This document shows positions 24,705-33,500 of a stretch of 64,000 nucleotides of DNA, one piece after another. This DNA comes from Butyrivibrio sp. WCD3002 (GTDB taxonomy: Bacteria; Bacillota; Clostridia; Lachnospirales; Lachnospiraceae): contig NZ_AUJO01000003.1 in NCBI RefSeq assembly GCF_000424265.1, positions 213,093 through 277,092 on the forward strand, read 5' to 3'. Positions within the stretch are counted from its first letter, which is position 1, and the number at the start of each line of letters is the position of its first letter. Below the pieces are notes generated by a model. The model saw nothing but the letters and a program-made list of their open reading frames with translations, did no database searches and had not been told where the DNA came from. The position numbers were made by a program, and so were the translations under genes.

Positions 24705-26288
24705 CTATTTATTTTCGCCGTAATACTTAAAGCACATCATCGTCATATCATCAAACTGAGAGGTTACACCGACGAATTCTTCCACATTCTTTTTAACATT
24801 TGTAAGTAGCTGTTTGGCGTCTGCATCAGGCTCGATATTAAGAGCATCAAGAAGTCTCTTAGTTCCATAGAGATCATCAGCTACATTTGTCGCTTCCACT
24901 ACACCATCCGTATAGACGAATATTGAATCACCGGGCATAATCTGAAATTCATGCTCTTCAAACTTTGTCTCAGGAAATACCGCAACTGCCAGAGAGTGCT
25001 TGTATTCCTTAAAGCTGTATTGTCCGCCCTCATGCTTTATCGCCGGATGCTCATGACCTGCATTAGATGCAATTCCTTTTCCTGTGGACAGCTCAATGAT
25101 ACACAGCCACACAGTCACAAACATATCCGAATCGTTACCTTCACAGAGCTGATTGTTTACATCATACAGTATTTGGGCGGGAGACATCTTCTCATCCATC
25201 ATACTTCTGTTTTTAATAAGGGTCTTCGCAATAACCATGAAAAGCGCTGCAGGTACACCTTTTCCGGATACATCCGCCATAACCATTGCTATATGATCAT
25301 CATCTATAAGAAAAAAATCATAAAAGTCACCGCCCACTTCCTTGGCGGGAGACATTGTAGCATAGATATCAAAAGCATCTCTGTCGGGAAAAGGAGGAAA
25401 AATACTAGGCAGCATATCAGCCTGAATTCTTGTTGCCACGTTCAGCTCAGCTCCGATTCGCTCCCTCTCTGCGGTAATGCTCTTAATATCATCGATATAG
25501 TTGATGATCTCCTTTTCCATATCATGGACGGATTTTGCCAGATCCTCAATTTCATCACCGGACTTTATTTTATTAAGAGAATCATCTGCCTGTGCGCTGC
25601 CTTTAGCAAATTTCCCGACGCTGTCTCTTATCAGCATTATGGGATCAATAAAGTTTTTACGCATGACTATCCAGTTCAAGACGCAGAAAATCACAAGCAA
25701 AACAAGCGTAATAACCGTAATGTTAAAAACATATTTCAGAAGAGTGGATATGATCACATCCATATATGTATCAACAAATAAAAGAGCAGCCACCTGTCCG
25801 GTACTGTCCTTAACAGGAAGACAGCTCGATGTGAGATATCCGTATTTTTTGGATCTTCTAACAAGATAGCTTGATGGTCTCTCCCCCTCGGTATACGCAG
25901 TCCATATCTCTTCAAAGGATGCCGCGATTGGATCCATATCTCCGATAAAGGTATCAGAATCGTAGACATATCTCATGGTCTTATCTTCATAAGGAACAGC
26001 TATATAGATAAAAGCAGCACCCGAATATTCTTCTATTCTTCGAAGGTACTCTTCCATCCAATGGTAATAATCATCCGCCTCCCAGGTTCTGGTATACTCG
26101 GCAATCTTGTCATGATCGATTTCATTCAGGATAATATTTGCCAGCACATATCCCCTGTCGTTGTACATTTTCTCGATGGCCCTGTCAAAAATCCAGGTAC
26201 CTGCTGTGCAGGTAAGAGCCCCAAAGAAAAGCGTAAAAACCACGATTCCGGCGATGGCCTTTTTATTAATATTCCATTTGATTTTCAT
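24705..26288 (-). CDS. Membrane PP2C (SpoIIE/RsbU-type) phosphatase with HAMP
   Basis: Sensor phosphatase of 527 aa. TM1 is at about 11-30, then an extracytoplasmic sensor (31-178), TM2 at about 185-207, HAMP at about 208-265, a coiled linker (250-290, SITAERERIGAELNVATRIQ) and a PP2C domain from about 305. Metal ligands are seen in GGDFYDF, MADVSGKG and the terminal QFDDMTMM. Such proteins dephosphorylate anti-anti-sigma (STAS) proteins in partner-switching. No intact STAS or anti-sigma gene is adjacent, but a STAS relic lies at 11028. The order linker-phosphatase matches stress and sporulation regulators of Firmicutes. Confidence 0.92.
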   Translation of the reverse strand: MKIKWNINKKAIAGIVVFTLFFGALTCTAGTWIFDRAIEKMYNDRGYVLANIILNEIDHDKIAEYTRTWEADDYYHWMEEYLRRIEEYSGAAFIYIAVPYEDKTMRYVYDSDTFIGDMDPIAASFEEIWTAYTEGERPSSYLVRRSKKYGYLTSSCLPVKDSTGQVAALLFVDTYMDVIISTLLKYVFNITVITLVLLVIFCVLNWIVMRKNFIDPIMLIRDSVGKFAKGSAQADDSLNKIKSGDEIEDLAKSVHDMEKEIINYIDDIKSITAERERIGAELNVATRIQADMLPSIFPPFPDRDAFDIYATMSPAKEVGGDFYDFFLIDDDHIAMVMADVSGKGVPAALFMVIAKTLIKNRSMMDEKMSPAQILYDVNNQLCEGNDSDMFVTVWLCIIELSTGKGIASNAGHEHPAIKHEGGQYSFKEYKHSLAVAVFPETKFEEHEFQIMPGDSIFVYTDGVVEATNVADDLYGTKRLLDALNIEPDADAKQLLTNVKKNVEEFVGVTSQFDDMTMMCFKYYGENK

Positions 26289-26361
26289 TACGAATGCTAC
26301 CCCTCAAAAGCTTTATAGATTTATAATATCAGACATTTATAGGTTTTGTTACGATTTTTTA

Positions 26362-26426
26362 TTGACATACTACGACAGTCGTATTATATTTACTATGACA
26401 GTCGTAGTAACGATGGTCGTAGTAAT
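26362..26426 (+). promoter_or_regulatory. padR promoter with three operator repeats
   Basis: TTGACA (26362-26367), 17-bp spacer, TATATT (26385-26390). The spacer is almost filled by a palindrome TACTACGACAGTCGTATTA (26368-26386). Two further copies follow, TACTATGACAGTCGTAGTA (26391-26409) and a half-degenerate AACGATGGTCGTAGTAAT (about 26409-26426). The layout fits autorepression by the PadR protein encoded 55 bp downstream. Confidence 0.75.
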
Positions 26427-26480
26427 ACCAAATAGCAACATAAACCGCAAATAATCGCATTTCTACAAAAGGGATAGATC

Positions 26481-26816
26481 ATGCAGGAAATCAGCAGTGA
26501 TGTTATTCGCGGGTATAACGACACCATAATCTTATTTTTTCTGATAAAAGAACCATCTTATGGTTACGAAATATCCAAGAATATCAAAACTCTCTCCGAC
26601 AACAAATATCTGATAAAAGAAACCACGCTCTATTCTGCTTTTACCAGGCTTGAGAAAAACGGATATATAACATCCTTCAGTCAGGAAGCTGAAAATGGCA
26701 AGCGAAGGACTTACTACAGGATAACGGATTCAGGGAAGAGTTATTACAAAGAAAAATGTGAAGAATGGCAATTGACCAAAGATGTAATCGAACGATTCAT
26801 ATCGGATGCACAATAG
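26481..26816 (+). CDS. PadR family transcriptional regulator
   Basis: Winged-helix regulator of 111 aa. The PadR core is clear: LFFLIKEPSYGYEISKNI, then ETTLYSAFTRLEKNGYITS, the wing with KRRTYYRITDSGKSYY, and a short C-terminal dimerisation helix. Its promoter contains repeated TACGACxGTCGTA palindromes, so it probably represses itself and the following membrane gene. It is co-transcribed with the HAAS-domain gene 18 bp downstream. PadR plus DUF1700/HAAS pairs are common in Clostridia and respond to membrane-active compounds in some cases. Confidence 0.92.
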   Translation: MQEISSDVIRGYNDTIILFFLIKEPSYGYEISKNIKTLSDNKYLIKETTLYSAFTRLEKNGYITSFSQEAENGKRRTYYRITDSGKSYYKEKCEEWQLTKDVIERFISDAQ

Positions 26817-26834
26817 GGAAAGGGGTTCATATAT

Positions 26835-27659
26835 ATGGAGACAATAAAAAATTATTTAGAGACAATGTTTACAAATTTTCCTGACACCATGGAGATAAGG
26901 AAGGCTAAATCTGAGCTTTTATCTATGTCAGAGGATAAGTACAACGAACTCATATCAACGGGGATGCCCAAAAACGAGGTTATAGGAACAATAATAAGTG
27001 AACTTGGAACACCCGAAGAGCTGGCAGAGAGCCTCAGCCTTCGTACTACGAAGCAGCCGGAAAAGCCGGTAGGTATAGTGGAAACAAACACTGTATACAG
27101 ACGTCTTGTATCTTTTGATGAAGCAGCTGACTACGTTGGTGACTGTGCCCTGTCCAAAATGATTCTGGCACTCGGAATACTGTTTTGCATAATATCACCT
27201 GCAGGCCCTGTTATTGGTGAGAGCTTCCGTTATATATTTGGAAACAACTCCTTCTCTGAGATGCTTGGAGGACTTGGCGTTGGATTTCTTTTCCTGTCAA
27301 CCGCAATAGGCGTCGGACTTATCATTCTCTCCGGCCATAAAATGAAGGAATGGAAATTTCTTAAAAGAGAGCTTTGCGCAGTAGATGGAGAAACCGAGAA
27401 CTTCCTTAAAAACAAGCTTGAACAGTCCCGCCTCAAAAAGACCTTTTCACTGGTTGTGGGAATCGGCCTTTGCATTATAAGTGTAGTACCTGTCAGCGTA
27501 TTTGGTTCAATGTCCGCTCACTTATTCTTAACTGCAGGCCTTGGCCCCGCTATGATCTTCAACCTTACAGGTCTTGGAGTTTACTTTATTATAACTGCCG
27601 GAAGCAAAACCCATGCCTATGAGCACCTGCTTTCACTTAACAACAAAATGGCGGCATAA
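26835..27659 (+). CDS. HAAS (DUF1700) domain membrane protein
   Basis: 274-aa protein. The N-terminal alpha-helical HAAS domain is at about 1-75 (EIRKAKSELLSMSEDKYNEL and SELGTPEELAESL), with a linker to about 108. Four hydrophobic helices follow in two pairs (about 115-135, 145-170, 205-225, 235-255), with a basic loop between the pairs. Ribosome site AAGGGG. Placed after padR and probably controlled by it. Such proteins are inferred to be membrane sensors or modulators of the partner PadR regulator; the exact role is unproven. Confidence 0.85.
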   Translation: METIKNYLETMFTNFPDTMEIRKAKSELLSMSEDKYNELISTGMPKNEVIGTIISELGTPEELAESLSLRTTKQPEKPVGIVETNTVYRRLVSFDEAADYVGDCALSKMILALGILFCIISPAGPVIGESFRYIFGNNSFSEMLGGLGVGFLFLSTAIGVGLIILSGHKMKEWKFLKRELCAVDGETENFLKNKLEQSRLKKTFSLVVGIGLCIISVVPVSVFGSMSAHLFLTAGLGPAMIFNLTGLGVYFIITAGSKTHAYEHLLSLNNKMAA

Positions 27660-27667
27660 CTGAAAAG

Positions 27668-28480
27668 TCAGTTTTCCGAAAAAACATCGCATATCATTTG
27701 ATTTACACGGTTACTGGATGCTACGCCCTGCTCAGTGAACAAATCCTCTGAGTCAGGGGTACATTCGCCGCAAACATCAACCGCAAGTATTCTGCCCTCG
27801 AACCTGTTTTTCAGGTCTTCCAGGGCCTTTTTTAATTCATCTATGGTCATCTCGCCCTGATCCCAGTTGGTTGCAAGCTCATCCCGGGAAATCACATCCT
27901 TATCTACCGATATATAGACTTTCCTGACGGTCTCTTCATCTGCCCGGGAATCTGCACCGTTACCATCTGATGCCTCGTTATTATTTCCTCTGGCAGCCCA
28001 AAAAGACTCCATATCCCGCAAAAAGGTCACTCTGTTCTCATACTCCGGATGTTCATCCTGAACTTCTTTTATGAGTTTTTCATCAGCGCCTATGATATAC
28101 ACATTTCTGAGCGAACTGATATCCTTAAGGGCATTCAAAACCCAGCTTCCGCAGGATAAAATCTCACCATAGGATGTCCACTTCATATCCGGGTGGTGAT
28201 CAAACATTACGAGGTCAAATTCCGGAAGCTTTTCCATTTCATTCATTACATCCATCAAAACCTTGGACATGTAATGATAATTCCCCGAGTCAAAAAAACG
28301 AATATATGGCAGCTTATCAAGCTCCACGAGTCTTTCCTTTATTTTTTCCCATGCAAAATCGTCACAGATACAGTTGGTCCCTGTGACATCATTTAAACGC
28401 AAAAGAGAACGAGGGTCTCCTTCTGCATGAAAAGTAAATCCCTCGTTCTCATAAATTCCTGTGAAATCAATTATCAGCAT
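27668..28480 (-). CDS. Arginase/deacetylase-fold protein
   Basis: 270-aa protein with ureohydrolase-like metal motifs: VMFDHHPDM (Asp-His-His-x-Asp), SVDKDVI (Asp-x-Asp) and DVCGECTPD near the end. An acidic Asn/Gly-rich insert (about residues 170-180) interrupts the core. The N-terminal strand MLIIDFTGIYENEGF is unlike classical arginase, so the substrate is open. Its start lies 7 bp inside the end of the MecA-like gene, so the two are translationally coupled and probably share the CIRCE-containing promoter. That would make it a heat-shock-controlled hydrolase. Family assignment is moderately sure; the reaction is not. Confidence 0.75.
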   Translation of the reverse strand: MLIIDFTGIYENEGFTFHAEGDPRSLLRLNDVTGTNCICDDFAWEKIKERLVELDKLPYIRFFDSGNYHYMSKVLMDVMNEMEKLPEFDLVMFDHHPDMKWTSYGEILSCGSWVLNALKDISSLRNVYIIGADEKLIKEVQDEHPEYENRVTFLRDMESFWAARGNNNEASDGNGADSRADEETVRKVYISVDKDVISRDELATNWDQGEMTIDELKKALEDLKNRFEGRILAVDVCGECTPDSEDLFTEQGVASSNRVNQMICDVFSEN

Positions 28481-29238
28481 ATCATATCTCTAAGGTGTAA
28501 CAATGCATCCTCTTTGATAATGCATTTACCTGTCTCCTCAACATGTGTCTGTTCTGCAGAATTCATCACAAGATCGTCTGCATACTCAAGTCCGCTTCTT
28601 CTAAGATCATATACTGTATTCTCATTGTCAGGCTCAAGCACAAAGGTCAGATAGTAGGAATCATTCTCTTTGTAAAGCTTTGACGCTGTAATGGGCAGAC
28701 TAAATGCAATTTTGGAAAAGCGTGCAGCAGAATTGATATCGGAAAACTTCGCCATGTAGCGCTCAGTATTAACGATGTGCTTAGCAATAGCCTCGATCTC
28801 AGGCTCCTGAACCTCATCCTGATCATAAATCTGCTCGATAAGCTCAGATACCTGGCCTATCATCTCATTAAGAGCCTGTCCCTTCTCCATACCGGTCTTA
28901 CGCTTGATCGCATCAACTCTCTCCTGGGTCATCTCTCTGAGAATCGCCTCTGCCGAGCCGCGGATCCTGTCTGCGGATTTCTGGATATCTTCATTGGACA
29001 TCTTAATTGCAAAAATGCGGACACTTCCGTCCATCATCATGTTCTTGCTCATCATTAGAACTTCTGTTTCGGGATTAAATCCCAGCTGTTCACCAACTTC
29101 CCTGTTCAGCTGTGCCATGAAAGGTACGGTTTTCTTCTCACCATTCATGATTGCTTCAGGGGTGAGGCCGATTTCACGAAGTTCTGATGCAGCAATACTG
29201 CATTCAACTGTAGTATTGTTCATTTTAACGATTACCAT
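28474..29238 (-). CDS. MecA-like ClpC adaptor
   Basis: 254-aa protein similar in plan to MecA. There is an N-terminal domain of about 75 residues recognising clients (NNTTVECSIAASELREIGLT), a charged helical linker (about 85-160) and a C-terminal domain with KLYKENDSYYLTF, matching the ClpC-binding fold of MecA. MecA hands substrates such as ComK to ClpCP. The match is by pattern only and it could be another adaptor-like protein. The gene has a CIRCE operator overlapping its promoter, so HrcA control is expected. First gene of a two-gene operon. Confidence 0.65.
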   Translation of the reverse strand: MVIVKMNNTTVECSIAASELREIGLTPEAIMNGEKKTVPFMAQLNREVGEQLGFNPETEVLMMSKNMMMDGSVRIFAIKMSNEDIQKSADRIRGSAEAILREMTQERVDAIKRKTGMEKGQALNEMIGQVSELIEQIYDQDEVQEPEIEAIAKHIVNTERYMAKFSDINSAARFSKIAFSLPITASKLYKENDSYYLTFVLEPDNENTVYDLRRSGLEYADDLVMNSAEQTHVEETGKCIIKEDALLHLRDMIC

Positions 29239-29285
29239 ATAGCCTCATCTCCTTCCTGCGTATAGCTAAAAATGATATGCTAATG

Positions 29286-29314
29286 ATTATATCCCCTTTT
29301 GTTAGCACTGTCTA
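29286..29314 (-). promoter_or_regulatory. Promoter of the MecA-like operon
   Basis: Minus strand TAGACA (29309-29314), 17-bp spacer, TATAAT (29286-29291), about 48 bp upstream of the start codon. The -35 box lies within the CIRCE element. Confidence 0.8.
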
Positions 29315-29328
29315 GTACCGAGTGCTAA
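29302..29328. promoter_or_regulatory. CIRCE operator (HrcA binding site)
   Basis: TTAGCACTG-N9-GAGTGCTAA, one base away from the textbook TTAGCACTC-N9-GAGTGCTAA. It overlaps the -35 box of the MecA-like operon, the classical position for HrcA repression. The plus strand downstream has no gene start, so the site serves the minus-strand operon. Confidence 0.92.
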
Positions 29329-29428
29329 TTGTCGCAATATTCACTTTTCCTATACTTATTGTACTATATATTTCGGTCTATGTCCCCTATTTTATTACAC
29401 ATTTTCTGTACGATTATTTATAAATATA

Positions 29429-29480
29429 AAACCCGAAATAAGGTTTTTTTGTTAAAAAAGATCTTATTCCGGGTTTATTA
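29429..29480 (-). terminator. Terminator of flgE
   Basis: AAACCCGGAATAAG/CTTATTTCGGGTTT stem enclosing A/T-rich inner pairing, followed on the minus strand by TTTTAT. It also ends near the CIRCE promoter region. Confidence 0.75.
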
Positions 29481-29505
29481 TCAATGTTCAATTTTGCAGG
29501 TTTTA

Positions 29506-30828
29506 TCAGCGTTTCAGCTGTCTAAGCTCATCGAGCAGAGTGTCTGTGACAGTAATAACGCGACTGTTTGCCTGGAAACCACGCTGGGTGGTGATCATAT
29601 CCGTAAACTCTGTGGAAAGATCCACATTACTCATCTCAAGGGTTCCGGATGTCATGTATCCGCCGTCATCTGTGACGAACATGAGCTGTGCGGCACCTGA
29701 GTTTCCGGTTGCGGAATAGAGGTTTTCACCTTCCTTCGCAAGACCTGTAACGTTGGCAAACTCTGCAACTACTATCTTACCTGCAAATCTGGTCTGTCCA
29801 TTACTGTAATATCTTGTGATAGTACCATCCTGACCTATTGAAAAGTTCTTCATCATTCCTTCAGGATAGCCCTCGTAGTTACCTTCAATATCACCTCTGT
29901 GAGCTTCAAGACTTGAGCTTGTTGCTCCGTTTAACGGTGCATAATTGGTTGTACCTGAAAAGTCCAGTGTGATGGTTCCTGCTGCCGCTGCATCGCCAAG
30001 GAAGGTGAGCTCAACCTGTCCGTTGGCTGCACCGTTTGCTGATACAAACTTTCCTGTTGCAGGATCATAGTTAAGGGCAACACTCATATCTTCAGGAATA
30101 CCGCCTTCTATACGTTTGTGGTTTTCATCATAGATAGCAGTAAGATTAGCCTGATATGTAGTATCATTGTCATCTCCCGCATTGGTAAACTGGAATCTTG
30201 CAGTATAGGTCTTGCCGTCAGTTCCATAGAACTCAAGATTCAGTGTACGTCCGTTTTCTGAAGCAAGCAGATTATCTGTTCTGCTTATATTTCCTGTAAT
30301 TCTTGCATAGGTCGTAGCCTGTCCTGCAAGATTTATGAGATTTCCGTCATCATCAAGAGGAAGCACCTGTATTCTTTCAGTATTTGTGGCGTCTCCGCCT
30401 TCCTGTGTGATGCCTCTTACATAATATCCATTGGATCTTGTAACCAGATATCCGTTGGCATCAACGGAAAATGAACCATCTCTTGTGTAGTTCATCTGTC
30501 CGCTGGCATTTTCTACCATAAAGAAGGAATCGCCGGTGATACTTACATCCAGTGCATTATCTGTGGTCTGGATTGATCCCTGTTTTCCTACATTTGTCAT
30601 TATGGCACCGGTTCTTACACCAAGACCTACCTGTCTTGCATTGGTTCCGCCTCTTACAGCTGAAGCGCCGTTTGCTCTTCTGCTTGTCTGATATAACAGA
30701 TCACCAAAGGTGGTCTGCTGCGATTTATAAGATGTAGTATTTACGTTAGCAACATTGTTACCTATTACGTCCATCTTCTGCTGATGTGTCTTAAGTCCTG
30801 CTACTCCTGACCATAATGATCTAACCAT
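29506..30828 (-). CDS. flgE: Flagellar hook protein FlgE-like
   Basis: Structural protein of the flagellar hook (440 aa). Rod/hook N-terminus MVRSLWSGVAGLKTHQQKMD then VIGNNVANVNTTSYKSQ, D1/D2 hook domains (TRDGSFSVDANGYLV, the FlgE central region), and C-terminal LEMSNVDLSTEFTDMITTQR then GFQANSRVITVTD. The start at 30828 is preferred, since the family begins at MVRSL; an upstream ATG at 30846 has no ribosome site. No other flagellar gene is present in 64 kb, so it is a solitary locus with its own terminator. Confidence 0.92.
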   Translation of the reverse strand: MVRSLWSGVAGLKTHQQKMDVIGNNVANVNTTSYKSQQTTFGDLLYQTSRRANGASAVRGGTNARQVGLGVRTGAIMTNVGKQGSIQTTDNALDVSITGDSFFMVENASGQMNYTRDGSFSVDANGYLVTRSNGYYVRGITQEGGDATNTERIQVLPLDDDGNLINLAGQATTYARITGNISRTDNLLASENGRTLNLEFYGTDGKTYTARFQFTNAGDDNDTTYQANLTAIYDENHKRIEGGIPEDMSVALNYDPATGKFVSANGAANGQVELTFLGDAAAAGTITLDFSGTTNYAPLNGATSSSLEAHRGDIEGNYEGYPEGMMKNFSIGQDGTITRYYSNGQTRFAGKIVVAEFANVTGLAKEGENLYSATGNSGAAQLMFVTDDGGYMTSGTLEMSNVDLSTEFTDMITTQRGFQANSRVITVTDTLLDELRQLKR

Positions 30829-30910
30829 ATACTCACCGCTTTCCATGAAAAAAGAATATAGTTTTACCTACATCTATATTATCGGTAAGCGTGTTTAGAT
30901 ACTTTAGTAT

Positions 30911-30952
30911 AAAAAAGAACTTCGCCCATAATTTATTTAATGAGCGAAGTTC
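30911..30952 (-). terminator. Terminator of the CAP-cysE operon
   Basis: GAACTTCGC(C/T)CAT stem pairs across 30917-30952 and is followed on the minus strand by T6. It lies just after the serine acetyltransferase stop. Confidence 0.88.
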
Positions 30953-30956
30953 GTTA

Positions 30957-31859
30957 TTATAATTCAAGTTCCTGTTTTTTCATGCTGACGCGGGACCCGG
31001 GTTCGATTGAATATGTGATGAAAGCATTGGAGCCTACCACACTGTCGTGACCAATCACGGTCTCACCGCCAAGTATTGAAGCACCAGCATAAATCGTTAC
31101 ATTATCCTCGATGGTGGGGTGTCTCTTTGCTCCCTTAAGGGACTGACCACCTCTTGTGGAAAGCGCACCTATGGTAACACCCTGATAGATTTTTACATGC
31201 TCTCCGATGATCGAGGTTTCACCAACAACTATGCCTGTACCATGATCGATCATGAAATATTTTCCAATGGTTGCACCGGGATGAATGTCGATTCCCGTCT
31301 TTGAATGAGCATACTCTGTCATGATCCTAGGAATAAGCGGAACCTCCAGAAGATAAAGCTCATGGGCCATTCTGTTAATGGTACTTGCCAGTAGTCCCGG
31401 ATATGAAAGTATTATTTCCTCCTTGCTGTAAGCAGCAGGATCGCCATCATAGGATGCCTGCAGATCTGTATCAACAAGCTCTCTTATATGTGGGATTTTC
31501 TTGAAAAACTCAAGGGTTATGCATCTTGCGCCGCAGCTAAGTGTGTCGTCTGTTGCATTCTCATAGTCTTTAGCATGTCTGAAGGCAATGGCAATCTGCT
31601 TCTGAAGATTGTAGATGACATCTTCAATGATGATACCCATTCTGTTGTTATCGCTATAGCTCCTGTAGACCTTATCCCTATAATATCCCGGGAAAAGAAT
31701 ACGAAGAAGCTTATTAACAATATCGATTACCGCATCTCTGTCAGGCTGATTAAAAACATCAATCTGATCCACATCTCTGCCCTTTTTATAGTCATCCAGA
31801 ATAAGTCCAACTATGTTCTCTATTTCATTCCTTAAATTCTGGTTTTCCACTATATCCAT
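30957..31859 (-). CDS. epsC: Serine O-acetyltransferase
   Basis: Makes O-acetylserine from serine and acetyl-CoA, the first step of cysteine synthesis. 300 aa with an N-terminal helical domain of about 170 residues and a C-terminal left-handed beta helix (DIHPGATIGKYFMIDHGTGI, then VVGETSIIG, VKIYQGVTIGA). The catalytic His is in DHGTG. The long N-terminal domain places it in the EpsC class. The start at 31859 has GGAGGAAG upstream. It is 25 bp downstream of a CAP-domain gene on the same strand, probably co-transcribed. No O-acetylserine sulfhydrylase or S-box riboswitch is seen nearby. Confidence 0.93.
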   Translation of the reverse strand: MDIVENQNLRNEIENIVGLILDDYKKGRDVDQIDVFNQPDRDAVIDIVNKLLRILFPGYYRDKVYRSYSDNNRMGIIIEDVIYNLQKQIAIAFRHAKDYENATDDTLSCGARCITLEFFKKIPHIRELVDTDLQASYDGDPAAYSKEEIILSYPGLLASTINRMAHELYLLEVPLIPRIMTEYAHSKTGIDIHPGATIGKYFMIDHGTGIVVGETSIIGEHVKIYQGVTIGALSTRGGQSLKGAKRHPTIEDNVTIYAGASILGGETVIGHDSVVGSNAFITYSIEPGSRVSMKKQELEL

Positions 31860-31884
31860 TTCTTCCTCCTGCCTGCGTATCAAC

Positions 31885-33192
31885 CTAGCGTGTCTTAACC
31901 TTTATCACATCTGACTTTTTGCCATATACATAAGTATCGTGAGATATTCTGTATGGCACGACGTAATAGTAATACTTCTTTTTAGAAGATAACTTTTTAT
32001 CAGTATACGTCAGTTTGTCCTGTTTGCCGATACGTTTTATAAATTTGTACCCTGTTTTTTTCTTTTCGGAGCGATATATTTCGTAGCCCTGCGCGCCCAC
32101 AGATCTAGTAAAAGAAAGCGTTACCTTCTTCTTTGCAGGCTCTGCAGCCACTATCTGCGATTTTGTCGGAGGATAATCCTTATATTTTACAAGTATGGGC
32201 TTAAGTGCCTTTTTATAGCTTGAAAGATCCTCAGATGCTATCTCCATATCTACCTTAAGAGTGGCACTCTGAGTCTTGGTATAATCGGAATCCTCTGTGG
32301 TATTGGCAAACTCCTGAACCCAGTAATGAACACCGTTTACCTTGACGTGACCTATGGCACAGACATTGTAATCCTTGTTAAGCATGTTTCTTCTATGTCC
32401 CTGCCCTATATACTTGTTGTCATTTTCCTGAAAAGCAGCAAAGGCAGCCTTCGCCGTCTTAAAACCGTAGGCAATGTTTTCACCGGCTGCTGTGTATACG
32501 TAACCGGCTTCGTCCAGAGCAGAAAAGCAGTTTCCGCCATTTGGTCTCTCATGTGAAAAATTTACTGCAACCTCGGCAGCTCTTGTCATGGCTATTTTTT
32601 CAAGAGCATAGTCATAGGACAGTCTGCTTAGTCCTGATATATACACCTTTGTGGTATTGGTGGCATTCCACGCCCATGCATCAGGACCTCGTCTGAAATC
32701 ATTTATCATCTTAAGCATTTCTCTGGCGCTTTTTTGCTTATAGGCCACCTTCACCCTGGCAAGAGTGATATTTACCCTGTTAAAGGTTTTAGGTGCGGAT
32801 TCCTTTGAAAGAATTGTTCCGTTAAAGGCCTGAACCATGTAGGTGTACAGTCCTCCATCCTTCATGGTGTCGTTATCCTTATAGGAAAGTGTCCCTGCCG
32901 GAACGGTGGCAAGAAGTGTCCAGGGCTGCGTGGATCTGGTCCTTCTGTAGACATTATAGCCTTCAGCATTTTCAGCTTCGCTCCACCTTATGATCATACC
33001 GTCATATTTGTTGTCACAGCCCTTTATTACAGGCTGAGAAACCTTTATTTCATTTTCCTTTGCATGCACCACAAGTGCCGCCTTATTTTCTGAAAAAATC
33101 ATGCTGCCACAATCAGAACAACAAAAAGTGCCCAGCATGGCTGTCAGAATAACAGCTGATAAAAACCTTTTCTCTCCCCTACTCTTTTTCAT
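31885..33192 (-). CDS. Secreted CAP-domain protein with FN3-like modules
   Basis: 435-aa secreted protein. Signal peptide at about 1-40 (KRFLSAVILTAMLGTFCC), FN3-like module at about 52-130 (NKYDGMIIRWSEAENAEGYN), CAP/SCP-PR1 domain at about 155-300 (HERPNGGNCFSAL, AAGENIAYG, GHRRNMLNKDYNVCAIG), and a second FN3-like module at the end (KKVTLSFTRSVGAQGYEIYR). No sorting motif or cell-wall repeat is seen, so release or non-covalent binding is likely. CAP proteins of Clostridia are often found in cell surface programs; the molecular function is unclear. Confidence 0.9.
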   Translation of the reverse strand: MKKSRGEKRFLSAVILTAMLGTFCCSDCGSMIFSENKAALVVHAKENEIKVSQPVIKGCDNKYDGMIIRWSEAENAEGYNVYRRTRSTQPWTLLATVPAGTLSYKDNDTMKDGGLYTYMVQAFNGTILSKESAPKTFNRVNITLARVKVAYKQKSAREMLKMINDFRRGPDAWAWNATNTTKVYISGLSRLSYDYALEKIAMTRAAEVAVNFSHERPNGGNCFSALDEAGYVYTAAGENIAYGFKTAKAAFAAFQENDNKYIGQGHRRNMLNKDYNVCAIGHVKVNGVHYWVQEFANTTEDSDYTKTQSATLKVDMEIASEDLSSYKKALKPILVKYKDYPPTKSQIVAAEPAKKKVTLSFTRSVGAQGYEIYRSEKKKTGYKFIKRIGKQDKLTYTDKKLSSKKKYYYYVVPYRISHDTYVYGKKSDVIKVKTR

Positions 33193-33282
33193 ATCGGCTC
33201 CTCAATTATCTGATAATTGTTCTTATTACTATATCATATTATAAGCACCAAAGCGAAAGAGATAATAAAATAGGATTCTACA

Positions 33283-33314
33283 AAAAAACCTTGAATCCAT
33301 TTCTGAATTCAAGG
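33283..33314 (-). terminator. Terminator of tRNA-Pro
   Basis: ACCTTGAAT/ATTCAAGGT stem followed on the minus strand by T7, 9 bp after the tRNA 3' end. Confidence 0.88.
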
Positions 33315-33322
33315 TCTAGTAG

Positions 33323-33396
33323 TCGGAGTGGCGGGACTCGAACTCGCGGCCTCTACCTCCCTAAGATAGCGCGCTAACCTACTGCGCTACACCCCG
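33323..33396 (-). tRNA. tRNA-Pro (anticodon AGG)
   Basis: 74-nt tRNA on the minus strand: acceptor CGGGGTG/CACTCCG (one G-T pair), D-arm TAGCGCAGTAGGTTAGCGCG, anticodon stem CTATC/GGTAG with loop TTAGGGA giving AGG, T-loop TTCGAGT. The T-stem GCGAG/CCCGC contains an A-C mismatch where GCGGG would be usual. No CCA encoded. Confidence 0.93.
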
Positions 33397-33500
33397 GCGA
33401 CAAATGGTATATTACCACGCCACGAGAACAAAAGCAACCATTAATTTTATTTTTTTTATTTTTTCTCAAAAATATTTCTTTTAATGTTAGAATAAATCTC

